This document shows, one piece after another, positions 35,151 to 47,300 of a stretch of DNA of 64,000 nt. The notes under the pieces were generated by a model. That model was not told where the DNA came from. It did no database searches and worked only from the letters and a program-made list of their open reading frames with translations. Origin of the DNA: Erodium maritimum (taxonomy: Eukaryota; Streptophyta; Magnoliopsida; Geraniales; Geraniaceae); contig OY997596.1 of assembly GCA_963921825.1 (NCBI GenBank), positions 15,133,001-15,197,000 on the forward strand, written 5' to 3'. The position numbers and the translations under genes are program-made. The stretch's first letter is position 1, and the number at the start of each line of letters is the position of its first letter.

Positions 35151-35249
35151 TTAGCATGGACTACATCAGTAGTAAGAGGCAGGACTTCAACCAGGGACCC
35201 CTCCTGGAGCTATAGTCCTTAAAACCCAAGAACTTAATATTCCTCCTGA

Positions 35250-36870
35250 CGGGGTTGCTTACCAGCCATCGCCTGATCATCTTGGGGTTCACCAGCCAAA
35301 CCCCTCTTCACTCCGTCGTTACCAGCTGCAGCTCTAGAACTAGCTCCAGCCCCAGTTCCGGCTCCAAGTCCAAGCATATCGGTTTTCTTTTTCCCATAGA
35401 GTTGGTCGGTCCTCTAGTTACACCAACCGGGGTCTACCGCTCTGGCCTAGATAATGCCACGAGCCCCTGGACCCTTAGGTATAGTGTCCGCGTATACTAT
35501 CGCACCCTGCCTCGAAGAAAAGGTGCCCTTAGATACAATGCCCGAGGATACAGTCCTGGTCTCCAATCGAGGTCCCTGGGTATTCCAATCGGTCGTGTAC
35601 GTCTTTGGCCCCCTATCCATTTGAAACTCCAAGATAGAGGAATCGAAAGGCGTCCCATTCACGATTTCCCGGTCACACTCTTGGACAGTTTGACCAATTA
35701 TACTACAATTGTAGCAGTAGGATGGCAGCTTGGTGTACGTGAGGGAGACCCGTATCGGGTCAGGAAAATCCTTGAACCGTAGTAGCAATTGTCGGCGCAA
35801 GAGGCGCTCTACCAAGTGCCAGAACCGAACCTTCACCATCCCTCCCAAGCAATTGCTCCATTGATCACGAGGGACCTCCACACACATCCTCAACGTCGCT
35901 CCAATGGTTTCCCCTGTCGTCCAAGTCCTTACCAATGGAGGAAGCCCAGTCAAGAGCAGGAGGCTTTCTAGTCATCAGGTCCAAGTCCCTAAGGAGGAGT
36001 GGACGGCCGTCAAAACACCATGGCTCATTACCCAAACCCATGCACGCGCCTCCTTAGATTTGAAGTAGAACTCAAAGATTCCAAGGTCGATGTTCTTGAT
36101 CACTAGGCCCTCTACAGTTATGCCCTATTCCTTGGTGACGATCTAGAGGATAACCTCATTCCGAGGCGGTTTTGAGGACCAGAGCTTACCCATCATCGCA
36201 AAGTGTTGATGGGCGATGACCAAGGGGTCCATCGAAGAGTACGGGACGAGGATCTCTAGAGAGCAAGACGAGATTCGTCTTGAAGACTGGTACGGCTAGA
36301 CTCGAGGGATTTCGATGATGTAGATGGCTCCGGAACTAAGTTGGTCTCGCGAGGCTTGAGCACCCGACGCCGACGGACCATACTCGAGGGCGCGGTAAGA
36401 AGAGCCGGAATGAGAGGGATCCTTGCCGCGTTAGGGGCTCTGGTACCTTCAAACACCGCCTACATCGTCGCTCCTCCGTGATCCACCACTAGAGCCTTGA
36501 CCCGAAGAGGATACGGACACAGTGGGGGTATCGGGGCCTCACCAAGGGATGGGGAAAATGTCGAAGAAGACAGGGGGAAATCTGTCCTAGGGCTTGGAGA
36601 CGAAGAGCCAACAAGCCTAGAGTTTGCGAGCAGAGAAAGCGATGGAAGGGATGACGGCGGCGGGTTGCATGGTAAGGAAGAAACTGATGACCCCTTCACC
36701 GAACAACCTCGCCTAGGTTTCGCTAGCGGTGCAACCGAACCAAGGGAGAGCGTCACAATCATCGTTGAGGTGGGCGGCGCAGAGGTAGAGGGTAGTGGTG
36801 GAAGAGGTTGTGAAGGAGTTCCCACTAGGATTTGTTTAGGTTTTCTTCGACGTCGGGGGTTTTAATGGAG
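35250..36870 (-). pseudogene. LINE ORF1 (DUF4283 and zinc-knuckle type), decayed
   Basis: On the minus strand an N-terminal Ser/Pro-rich part (36460-36825 and 36256-36456) is followed by a DUF4283-like region in several frames (FEFYFKSKEARAWVW, then WCFDGRPLLLRDLDLM near 36000). Then comes the 168-codon frame 35447-35953 (RTWTTGETIGATLRMCVEV, RLLLRFKDFPDPIRVSLTY-type wording). The knuckle reads CYNCSIIGQTVQEC; the usual His is Gln. Several stops and frame changes. No ORF2 follows; the AMT2 gene lies downstream. It may be a separate LINE fragment. Confidence 0.72.
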
Positions 36871-37760
36871 ACTCCACCACTAAAGAAAGGCGAGGAGGGG
36901 GATATCGAGAATCACATAGGTGCATGCGGCAATGTGACCAAGCCGGCAGAGTTATTGGCGACCAGAACAGATGTTGGTAGCTCTATAAAACTATTTTTTT
37001 CTCAGCCAGAGGTTCTCGACAAGTGGCGCGAGAGAGAATTTCAACTATCGTTATTTCCTCTGGTGATGTGGCGGTCTTGTTTGCTCGGAACTCCGCCTGC
37101 CACCCCCAGCTGTGTGGTGGGGGTTATGGTTGGCCTTGCCTAGGCTCTTGCACGTGCTCCCAGATCTGCTTTTTGTGGTCTCATGGCTTGCCTGGTCTCC
37201 GGGGCTAGACAGCCATGGTCGTCACGGCGTGGGTTTGGGGGCACTTTACTCGCCGGAGTACTGCCCGGTCCGACTTTTCGCGGGCGGAGTTTCTTCACCT
37301 CCACGTGGTCCTTTCTGTTTGGGGCATGTGTGAATGGTGAAGACGGCCTCTCCTTTGTTCTTGGTGAACGCCGGAAGGCTTGGGTGTGTAGGCTCGGGGG
37401 CGGCGCTGCTGTTTTGGTTCGAGTAGGGATCTTCCAGAGTGTTGGGTTCGGACCGGTTCAGTCGGATCGGGTAGTTGGGATGCGGGCTTGGGCGTGGCAT
37501 ATGTTCAGCTGGGCCAACGCCTGGGCCTGGCCTAGGTCCTGCTGGTCCAGCGACTGGGCCTAGTCCTGTTGGGCCAGCCCCTGGCCCGACCCAGCGTTTT
37601 GCTTGGCTATTTTTCAGACCTGTTCGTGGTGGCCCTCGGGTGTCTTCGTCCAGTTTCATTGTGGGAGGCGTTTCTGATTTCGGATTCGTTGTGCTTCTGG
37701 CCTCGTCACTCGGCGTCGCGGATGGTATGGTTTGTCACCATATATTTTTTGTCCTGCAAA
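36871..37760. other. GC-rich segment of unknown origin
   Basis: Distinctly GC-rich compared with both sides. It contains Gly/Pro/Ala-coding low complexity (CCTGGCCC-type words near 37500-37600) on both strands. A minus frame 37246-37659 resembles a proline-rich LINE ORF1 linker, but no domain is visible. It ends abruptly near 37740 where the MULE remnant begins. Confidence 0.35.
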
Positions 37761-37769
37761 CTACTAGCT

Positions 37770-38278
37770 GGAAGCAGATCCTACATACATTGGTATACGA
37801 TAGGTGGTGCGAAGACACTGACATGTCTAATAAGTTGTCCGACATTAGTGTCATATCTGAGGAACCATAACTGGATGACAGCGAGGTAATGGGCGCACTG
37901 AAGGAAAGGTTTGATGAAATACTTCAAATACCAAACGCATCAGCTTCAAGTATTAGAGTATTGTTGGACCTAGTGAAAAAATACTAGGTGAAAATTGTAC
38001 ATGATGTTGTTGAGGAAGCGCGTTTGAACTGGACAAATTATATTGCAAAAGTAACAGGTGTAACATTGCCAGATATTGTAGCAGTGCATCCTCCCATTGT
38101 CACCAATACGAAGGGGAGTCGTTTACAACCAAAAAAGCGTTTGCAACGTGAAAAAGACAAAGTAATTGAGAAAAGTAAGAAGCCTCTGAGTATGTGCAGA
38201 ACATGTAATACGATGCAGCGACATGATAGCAGAAATTGCAACCTGAAGAAGAAGGAAAAAAAAAATAGGAGTAGTTAA
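37770..38278 (+). pseudogene. FAR1/MURA-type MULE transposase, C-terminal remnant
   Basis: In-frame pieces with stops: ALKERFDEILQIPNASAS, VKIVHDVVEEARLNW, then PPIVTNTKGSRLQPKKR and the terminal zinc knuckle CRTCNTMQRHDSRNC (C-x2-C-x5-H-x4-C) at 38180-38240. The same spacing and the same TKGSR preface occur at the end of the fuller copy (58760-58950). Only the C-terminus remains; the FAR1, MULE and SWIM regions are missing at the junction near 37.76 kb. Confidence 0.75.
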
Positions 38279-38980
38279 ATTTAAATCTATTGATGTTGCA
38301 GAAGAACTTCTTATATAGTTGATTTCACATTTTGGAAGCCAGTAAATTAGTAATTTGAGTTGTTTCAATGTGAATTTATCACGACGTATGTTTTTATCAA
38401 TGAACTTCCTTAAAATACGAACTGTGCGACCCATGTAGTATACCTAAAATAAAATGTAATTACAATTTATTTTTGTAGATTTACATGTCCGATTTACTTT
38501 TACGTTAGACTATCTTTTTTTATAGAAATGAAATATAAAAAATAAAATGTAATTCCTTTTTATTTCCCCAAATTTATATGGATATAGAATATTACATGGA
38601 AAACACACGTATATGAGAATAATAACTAATAAATTTGAATTCCGTTAGTTAATTTGCAAGAACATATTATGAAATGTAATGTAGAGCAAAAATTGTTTAA
38701 ATCTATGATGATATGTAAAAAAGATGTTTTAACCTGTAACATGGATTTTGAACATATGTGAATACAACAAAAATTGATCAAAATATAACAACATTGTAAG
38801 CAACACATTAAGTAGGAAACAAACAAAAAGGATAACATAATTCGATAAACTGAACGAAGAAACACAAATAGTATCCCAAATAGTTGGAAAATAACTCACA
38901 ATCCTGCATCATAAATTCAGATGTCCCAATAACATAAACAACCAAAATAACTAAAAATCAGAGAACTATTGTTCGACGCA
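38279..38980. other. AT-rich spacer between convergent MULE genes
   Basis: No gene seen. It corresponds in position to 58956-59580 in the second MULE copy. Confidence 0.5.
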
Positions 38981-38984
38981 TAAC

Positions 38985-41101
38985 TCAACGCCTACGACGC
39001 AAGAAGGCCTTGAACTTGGGTGTGGAAACAAACTCCTCATCCCACTTGCTGAAATATGCCCTCAATTTCTTCTCCTGAGCAGGTCATGCAGTATTCAGCT
39101 CAAATATCATTAATTTGAAAAGAAATCTCCGCTAAGCAACGACAACTGTTCAGGATGAAACACAAAGGATTGTCTAGTTTAGTATAAAATAGTCAACTAA
39201 CATAAACATAAAAACAAATGCATGACATGTAAAATATTACGTAGTCCTTCTCTAGTTTATCAACCCATCTCTCATTCCCAAGATAAGACTCCATATGCCA
39301 CATAGCATAAATGGCACAATCATCTTTGTTGTGAGCTGAAGCCTAATATCATGGTACACGGACTATTGGACAATCCAATATTCTACTTGTCATTCTTGGG
39401 TCTGTGTCATGTATGATATCGGCAATCTTATCTCGCTGTCACATTAAGAATGCATTAACACATCATACCACATAATACAATATAGTGGACATATACGATG
39501 AAAAATGTGAAAAAAGGTGTCGTTATCATAACATAGTGTATGTCACCATAACAGACGACATTTAGTTCATCGGATAGAAAATTGTCAAACAACTCAACGG
39601 AATACTTCTTCAGATCAATGCACATGACCGCGTAATGATGACTTCTAAGGACCACCATAAAAATCTATGCATTGACAATCATGAAACACATGGATGGTGG
39701 TAAAAATAACCAGTTATGAACTCGTAGACTTAAAATAATATTTAAAACTAGCATACTTACAAGGTCTACGGATTTCAATGACACGTTTAAATCCTATAAT
39801 TCCGCATGGAACTGTTCTGCGAATCCATTATCGTTCTCGTACTCTGCATACGAAACCTACGAAAAACAATAAAATTATGGCGACTAAATGTAAAATCGAT
39901 CAAACAAATAATGATTTCTATAAAGCGATTTTATCTTACACTAGCTGCTGAGGATAGAAACAACCAAAAAGGCGAAGTGCTGCTCCTCAACTCTTCAAGA
40001 TGGTTTAAATAATTTTCCCATGAATCTACAATGTCCGTATCCCACTTACCATCCATCAAAGTCCGTATCCCTTTACTTGTTATCTTAAATGGTGAACATT
40101 TGTATACAAATTCCCTGGAAAACCAATCATTTTAAAATGTAAATAGTATGTAACAATATCAATAATGAGTGTAATATGGAAGACAATTAGATATAAGTAA
40201 GCTTAACTCACATTTTACGGCCAGCGACCGAAAACATCCACTCGGTTAGCTTCTGCTCATCGTCATCCAGTGATCTCATGACGTCTATTTTCCTATCCAC
40301 GTATGGAGAGCAATAAACAACAGCGGGTGTACTAACACGAGTGTATGAGACCACTTAAGGAGTGCATACAATGGCGGATGACGGGTCAAACAGTGGTTCA
40401 TCTTGGCATTCAGTGCGAATTTTCCCAGCATCCTTGTTTTTCTGAAGTTCAGAACGTCTCAATATTATACGATCGGTCATGTCATCCAAGCTTGTATCAG
40501 TATCCATAGCATTTGGTTCGGGATACTCCCTTGCAATACCATCAGCGACACCAGTTACATCAACATCATCAAACAACGATCTGGCAATTGCTTCACGGAG
40601 TCGAATAGTGGATGGTGAGAATCTGCTCGGTGATGGGAAAGGTCCTAGAGGTGATACATGCAACTATCGTGCTGGTGATTTTTGGGATGATGATAATATG
40701 CGAAATGATGGAGGTGAAACATGGTGAACGGGAATATGACTAGGACAACACTTCGCTGTCATTTTGCATCCCTCAACTCGGGATAGTCGGTCTATCGACT
40801 CCCAAAAACCAGGTAGGTCAAACCATGGGTCATATGTAGGTAATACGCTTTCATCTTGAACAACATGTACATCATCATTGGGACGTCCGGGGAACGCACG
40901 CTCGCACATGGTTGCAATAAAGTTGAACGACTGGGTACCAGCTGTTTAGAAAATCCTTCGCGCATCAACTCGGACATTTCAGTAGTTCCTTCCATAATTT
41001 TGTTGACAACAGTGCACCATCTGGTAGCAAAAATATGTAATAAATACACCGTATACGTCAGAATGACAAGTAAAATGGCTGAATACTTAAATATGAGCAA
41101 C
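38985..41101 (-). pseudogene. Ulp1-like cysteine protease gene 1, C-terminal half
   Basis: Exons can be matched to gene 2 (59582-63893): WEESIDRL-like region and VSPPSFRILSSSQKSPAR (40664-40909); the frame 40355-40663; DDDEQKLTEWMFSVAG (about 40210-40290); ITSKGIRTLMDGKWD (about 40050); YAEYENDNGFAEQFHAEL (about 39800). The catalytic block HHYAVMCIDLKKY...LFDN (39520-39655) supplies His and Asp, and NKDDCAIYAMWHMES (about 39310) supplies the Cys. The pattern is Ulp1/SENP-type C48 protease. The triad is recognisable but stops are present (for example before ASAHNKDD and after HAEL), so this copy is decayed. Confidence 0.8.
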
Positions 41102-43638
41102 TGTAAGGACCGCTCCTGGTCAACGCCGGTCAAGTCGGCGGAAAATGGGAAATATTTAAATTTTGGGCATCCACCTAAATAGACCTAAACTTGACCCCGA
41201 GGGTCATATCGGACCTAAGTTGACCTCGATATCGACCAAAATGAGTTCTTGGTGACTTAGGGCAACTTTGTGACCAATTCGGGAAAAGTTGACTTTTTGC
41301 CGAAAAGGTCAACCGAGCGACGTCTGGTCCGTTCGAGGCTCGAGTTAGACCCGAAAAGCTTAGCCGTCGTCGCAGCGGTCTTAGATGGGTCATTTCCTTG
41401 TAAAACGCGAGGTTTTGTAAAAATCTCGAAAAACGGACCGAACAGGGCCAAGATGTCCGATTTTGGCAAATCTGACTGAAAAATATCTACAAAAATATTT
41501 TGGTGAGTAGTAGGACCCACCTTGCCACATGTCACCTTGATTACCCTTGACTTTAAAGCTAAAAGACAAGAGGGAAATGACATATTGGTCTTTTAACTTT
41601 AATTTGGATCTACAAATGGGATAGGGTGTGTGTGGTGGCCGGCCACACCTAGAGAGAGAGAGAGAGAGAGCTAAGGGAAGACGAAGAGAAGGAGGAGAAG
41701 AAGGGATGTGATTTCCCGACGATCCAACCAAAGGATCGTCTTGATTTTTGCATATTCGTGATCCTCTCAACTTTTGCTCTAGTAGACACTCTTTCTTTTC
41801 TCTATTTGACAAGTTTGATTTCGTGGGTTTTGGTAGATATGGATGAAATATGGGTGGATGAGAGTCTAGGGCTTGTTAGGAACGTTTTTGGAGAAAAGTG
41901 GATGTTTTTTCGGCGACCGAAGGTTCGACGAAGCTTCAGCCACCGTGTGGCGTGCCCCGCCGTGGCTGGAGGGAGGGTCACGGTGGCCGTGACTGGCCAC
42001 GACAGTGGCGATCCGGTCCGGCCACTCACGGCCCAAGTGTGGTCGTGTGGGGCCCACTTGGCCGGGGTTCGGGTTTGTCGTGTTCGGGTTGTCTTGGGTG
42101 ACCCCCGAGTCGATAATTCACACCCGGAATGAATTATGGAAGGAATTCGAAAAATGTGGTTAGAAACTTTAAATGCGGAGTTAGAACGCTCGGGCATCGG
42201 ATATTGATTCCGCCAATTACGTTGGAACGCGTGAGTATAATTAGGAATTGTGGAAACGAAAATGGAAATTTTCGGAGCCCCGAGGGATGTTTTCCCGATT
42301 CCTGACAGATTCGCCCAGCCGGGCGAAATGGGACATTCCGGGCCCATTTTGACAATGTCGAGTTGCATTTGGGCGCTAATTCCATACAAAAAAAGTTGGC
42401 TTGTGTATTAAAAAGTGTGTTGTCTCGTCACTTTAGATTTTGCCACCGATCGCGGAGGGGGGAAGCTTTAGGCGGGTTGTCGCGAGCGCTTCTAGAGCTA
42501 ACGTTTTGGACTTTTGGATGGTATTACGAGGTAGGGAAAAGTAGCCGGATATCGGTTTTGACTAGGGAAAGTTACTAGTAAAAATGCATGTGGGTACCTG
42601 GTTGTGCCCGTAGGTTGATATACTTGGCATGTATGTAGCATTGTATGTGGGTACCTGGTTGTGCCCGTAGGTGTTGTATACTCCGCAAATTGTAGTGTTA
42701 TACCTGTTAGCGTATGTTGTGTTTGTATGTTTGACTAGTTGTGCGCTTGGAATGCTGAACTCGCGTGTGTAGTGAATGACTTGTGTGACTTGATAGGTAA
42801 TACTGCCTTGATATGCTAAATGCGATAATTGATAGTGTGTTGTGATAATTGGTTGAGTGTTGGTGATCATTGTGGTGTTGGTTGGTTAAGGTATGGCCCG
42901 CCTGTCGATTCGACATCGACGAAGGGTGTCGTGGTTCTGCGATAAGGTGGGTCCACCTTCCGACTAGCAATCGGTAAAGTTTTGCGATTTGTTCCGTGAT
43001 TAAGTCGACTCACCTTTCTGATTGGCGATAAGAAAATGTATTACGGGGCAGGCCAAGCCCAGCCGGTTTGCTACCGGAAACTGTGTGTTGGGTGTGTTGA
43101 TATTGCGTGATATTGTGTGCGTTTGCAATTTGATTTGATGAGGGTGTAACTCCTGCTGTTTGGTTTCCTTGCGTGAAATGTTGGTAAAGGTGTTGGTGTG
43201 TGGACAGTTAGCCCGTGCGGCAGTTTGGTGTCATGTGTGAACTATAACTGTTTTCCCTGAATTTATGTTGGTGTATTCCTGGTATTTTTACTCGTATGCC
43301 GTGGTCAGTCGGGTATCCGTGGCGGTGAGCGAAATGCTCACCCCCTGTTGCTTTTCCTACAGGTATTGATCGTGAGTCTGATTAGGAGGACGTCTCGAAG
43401 CTTGAAAAGATGGGGAGCGAGAGTCCGGGTTTCTGGGTTTTTGTCTAGTGACGTACACACTTTTGTTCTAGTTTTGTTTTGTTCGAACTTGAGCTTAAAC
43501 TCAAAGTGTACATTTGTTAGTTTTATCTAGTGCTTGAGTTATGGATTATAAGCGTTGTCTTAATTGTTTAGCTATATTTTTGTCCTTGTTCTTCTGTTCA
43601 CCTTCCGGGTTCAGTTACACCGGATTTGGGGCGTGACA
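41102..43638. repeat. Solo LTR 1 (2.5 kb) inserted in Ulp1-like gene 1
   Basis: It starts TGTAAGGACCGCTCC and ends GGGGCGTGACA, the same termini as 52292-54976 and, in reverse, 63894-64000. No internal retrotransposon coding or second LTR was found, so it is a solo LTR. It interrupts the Ulp1-like gene: gene sequence stops at 41101 and resumes at 43639. No clear target duplication was seen (GCAAC left, AACTA right). It contains an (AG)n tract near 41650 and two copies of a GTGGGTACCTGGTTGTGCCC word near 42588 and 42648. Confidence 0.82.
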
Positions 43639-45300
43639 AACTACATGACATTTGTGTAAAATGAAAGCAATAAAACAGTTCATAAAGCATTTATAAATCA
43701 TTGAGGTTAAATGTGTAAACAAAAATGTATTGAAACAAGGAACTAATATAATAAGGACATGCAACAAATGTAAACATGAACCCAAAAACTGTATTGAACC
43801 TAAACTTGACAAGTAAAATATTTGTAATATTAATGTAAAACAATAATGATGGCTATGTATCTAAAAATTAAATATATAACAGTTGTCTGTAAACAATGGT
43901 AATATAGGGAAAAAAACCAATAAATGAGTGTAAAATAAAAGTATTTTAACCTTACTAGCGTCGACCTCGCTTTTGTCTAAGTTGCATCCATCATGTGAGC
44001 CATGACCGAAATTATTAGACGGGGTAGGATTAGATGTACGTGGGGGGGACTGCCACTGGTGTTGGTGGAGGTATGTTCGAACGCACCGGGGGGTCAAATA
44101 CTACATGACCTTTGCCGAATAAATCCAATGCCACCTCTTTCTTTTGCCTCTCACCCACTGTGGTTGTGTCCCAACCAATCAGTGATGGCCAGCTCCTAGG
44201 GACACGGCATACCCCCACCTCAACCCGGCCAAGGTAGAATAACTGGCAACATTTTAACAATGATAAATTTATGTATACTCCACTCATGTAAAAACATCGA
44301 ATACATGAACAATAAATTTTAACCTACTGAGCAAATAGGTGATTGGCCCAACAAAAAATCTTGAGTCAGGGCTTTGAAAATGATAAACCTTCCTCGACTC
44401 TGCAAGTTTTTGTACTAAGTATTGGCACCAATTGAACTCTCGTATGCGCGTAAACATCAGCAATCACATTAAAACAACTCTGATTAGCAAGATTGTCGGT
44501 GCGATGTTCTACCATCATGGTTACAAATAACACCATGAAATTTCTCCTGAAATCGTTCCCACCTTCCACTTGAGTCTTTATCAGGTTAGCGATTATACGA
44601 GTAGTCAAATGATCTGTGCGGTCTACAACGAATTGAGACCACCACCTCTTTAACTCCGGTGTCTAAACGAACCCTTGTACATCCCAAGTAACCACTCTTC
44701 CACTAATCGGGATTCCAAGAGTGTCGTGCACCTCACGCTCTGTAATATGTAGACTTCCCTCCTTCAGCTTGAGAGACATACTGTCGTAATCAAAATTATC
44801 GACCAAATAATAGGCTAACGAATTTGGGATACGGCTAATATTGAGATGCAAAATATGTCGGAAATCAATCTCTTCTACTACCTTCTTTTGGGCGTCATTT
44901 AATGAGCTGATCACATCAATCAGCCTCTTCGGCGACGATCTCAAACGTAACCATAGTAAAGCCCGACGCTTCTTGTATACCAGATTCACCTCGGCCGTCT
45001 TCCCAAACTTGTATTGTTAGGGTCTATTATCCTTAATTACTTTCAGGCTTCCTTTTCCTCGAAGATTCTCCCTTTCTTGTTACACTTAATCTAAACAACT
45101 TTGCTGGAATGGCATGTTGTTTACCAAGTTGAGCCTTGCCGCAACGAGAGTCTTTATCATGGTCAACTTTATGTGTAGTTTCACTAATACAGGACCTTCG
45201 TAATTCAGCGATAGTCACATGACCATCTTCGTTGTCAGATGAATCGGTGTTAATGGGTGCACGTTTGACAGGATCATCAAAGTCAGAATCATCTGAGTGT
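43639..45300 (-). pseudogene. Ulp1-like protease gene 1, N-terminal half
   Basis: Minus-strand exons: acidic N-terminus DDSDFDDPVKRAP (about 45280) and IAELRRSC; the conserved plant domain RSSPKRLIDVISSLNDAQ, RHILHLNISRIPNSLAYYLV, REVHDTLGIPISG (44663-44989); GGNDFRRNFMVLFVT (44366-44608); and LFYLGRVEVGVCRVPRSWPS (about 44240, after a good acceptor CAG). The same blocks in the same order occur at 47307-48655 and 61612-63250. A TAA before YKFGKTAEVNLVY and other frame breaks show decay. The first-exon side ends at an acceptor near 45290, so the 5'-most exon is beyond the nested elements. Confidence 0.8.
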
Positions 45301-45363
45301 ACATTAAAAAAAACGTTAGTTCAATCGATATGTTCAATCCACAAATGATTATACATATATATA

Positions 45364-45607
45364 GGGGAGCTTTCGGGTACAAACCTTATTTCGGATCAGA
45401 ACGTAGAACTAATCTGGACCATTGATTACCCAAATCGGATGGCCACTGAAATTCAGGGGGTGGGGGTTATTGATTACGAAATCAATTACAAGATATGCAT
45501 TAATTAAAAAGATATGCATTAAATCTGGGCCTTTAATTATACGATCCAAGGGCCCAGATTGATAGTTCTACGTTCTGATGAACGATAGAAGTTTGTACCT
45601 GATTGTA

Positions 45608-45609
<2 letters not shown>
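45364..45609. mobile_element. Small TA-targeted element A (about 246 bp)
   Basis: Both sides are (TA)n (45354-45363 and 45611-45646). The ends are GGGGAGCTTTCGGGTACAAAC and, in reverse complement, ATTACAATCAGGTACAAAC. They continue as a longer inverted repeat, GATCAGAACGTAGAACTAAT versus ATCAGAACGTAGAACTATC. No coding capacity. A non-autonomous MITE-like element. Confidence 0.75.

Positions 45610-45610
<1 letters not shown>

Positions 45611-45646
<36 letters not shown>
45611..45646. repeat. (AT)18 between elements A and B
   Basis: Pure AT dinucleotide run that forms the shared border of two small elements. Confidence 0.97.
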
Positions 45647-45648
<2 letters not shown>

Positions 45649-46125
45649 TGGGTATCCAATAAAAATCACCCTTATCGTGCAAACTACAAACCAATTTAAG
45701 CCACATGATGCAACCAAGATGACGTCACCAGAGCATGCGCGATGATGACACGTGGCCACTTCGCGCGCGCCTCTGCCCGCACAGTAGCGCGTGTTGACCA
45801 CGTGCGCAGCACGAGTGCTGATTGTTTACATAGCACAGTGCTGATAGTTTAGTACAAATGTAAACTATAAGCACAATGTGTACTAAACTATCAGCACCGT
45901 GCTATGCAAACTATTAGTACTGTGCGCGCGCGCACCAGTAGCGCACGCGCCCACGTGTCAGCATCTGGTGAGTTCGTAAGTTGCACAATAAGGTGCAGTG
46001 TTTTATATATTTAATTTCCCACGTGTCAGCATCTGGTGCGCTCTGCTGACATCACTTTGGGGGATCCTATAACTAAGATTGGTTCGTAGTTTGCACAATA
46101 AGGGGTGGTTTGTACCTGATACCAG

Positions 46126-46127
<2 letters not shown>
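45647..46127. mobile_element. Small TA-targeted element B (about 480 bp) with foldback core
   Basis: The ends match as inverted repeats: GTATCCAATAAAAATCACCC then CTTATCGTGCAAACTACAAA on the left. The reverse complement of the right reads GGTATCAGGTACAAACCACC then CTTATTGTGCAAACTACGAA. The middle (about 45810-45935) is a large imperfect palindrome built from TGCTGATAGTTTAGTAC and its complement. CG-rich alternating CGCGCG tracts flank it. No ORF. Confidence 0.75.

Positions 46128-46178
<51 letters not shown>
46128..46178. repeat. (AT)n, 51 bp, between elements B and C
   Basis: Pure AT/TA dinucleotide run; left target flank of element C and right flank of element B. Confidence 0.97.
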
Positions 46179-46180
<2 letters not shown>

Positions 46181-46840
46181 AGAGCAATCAGGTGCGAACC
46201 ACCTGATTTGGTGCGAACATGCGCACTGCGTGATGGCCGTCCGATGTGAATTTCGCGAACGCGTCATCAGTGGCACGCGTCGTAAATAAGTCGCGCGTGG
46301 GATTCATTTTAACTGATTTGCTATGGTTTGGGGGTATAAACGTACTTTTATCTACTCGTTCGCGTAGAAACGTTTCGTGCTCACCAAAACACTTGCAGAA
46401 TCGAGTTTTTAGCGAAACGAACATTTCGGAATCTGATTTTTTGAGCTTCCATTGCCTTGATATTCGTCTTCTGCGCGATTTCGAAGTGAATTTCAATAGT
46501 TCATTTGTGGTGAGTTACAATTTTTGGTGTTTTTAGGGTTTTGATTCAATCTTGTTCGTTTGGTTATTTAGCTTTTTGATTATAGTAATCCGTTTGTAGA
46601 GAATGAAGAACAAGGTTGTTGAATCTACAACATTCTGCAACAGGGACAGCGAATCAGGTAATTTGAGAATATAGTGTTTGTAGTTTGCAGATTTTTTATA
46701 GGTGCTATGTTTTCAGAGTGCTTGTGTTTTGCTTTTAGTGTACACCATTTCAAGTGAATAATGAAATACCATGAAATTATTCAACTATGAGATAATTTTT
46801 GATCTACTTTTGAGGAAAACCAAGTTGTTGGTTGAGGTTT

Positions 46841-47300
46841 TGGGGTTTCTGTGCTGCGAGTATCTTGTTTTGCGGACTTTGTTTTTCTGTTTTGCGAATA
46901 ATGAATTCATGTTTTGCGATTATTCTTTACCCAATTTGCGGATAAAGAATTTATGTTTTGCGAGTGTGCGCACTCTGGTTTGAGAAACAGTTTTGAATAA
47001 TCCTGCATTTGATATGTGCGTAGGTTTATTGTATGCAAATATGCACATTTTGGTTTGCAGATGTGTTTTGTAGTTGATGCATACCCAGTTATTGTTTGAT
47101 TTGTTTTGATAATATGTTTTATCTTGTTTGCGGATAGTGAATATATGTTTTGCGAATTAGATGTATGTAGTTGCGGATAGTGAATTTATGTTTTGCGAAT
47201 ATATAGTATCTTGTTTGCGGGCACTGTTTTTCTTTCTCGCGAATATTCAATGTTTTTGTATATTGTCTGTTTTGCTGAAATGCTAACCCTTGTTTGCGAA
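46841..47300 (+). repeat. TTTGCGGATA / TTTTGCGAAT repeat cluster 1 (intron 1)
   Basis: Many copies of TTTGCGGATAGTGAATATAT and TATGTTTTGCGAAT-type words alternate, ending with TTTGCGAATTATAG at the splice acceptor. The composite GTGCGCACTCTGGTTTG block at about 46967 recurs in cluster 2. Confidence 0.85.

Noticed and set aside
27562..36870. One LINE (ORF1 at 35-37 kb, ORF2 at 27-32 kb) split by the AMT2 gene
   Set aside because: A multi-exon host gene inserting into a LINE is unlikely, and neither LINE piece shows a matching breakpoint; two independent fragments is simpler.
45568..46276. Open frames with Tyr-Ile repeats
   Set aside because: They are translations of the (TA)n microsatellites.
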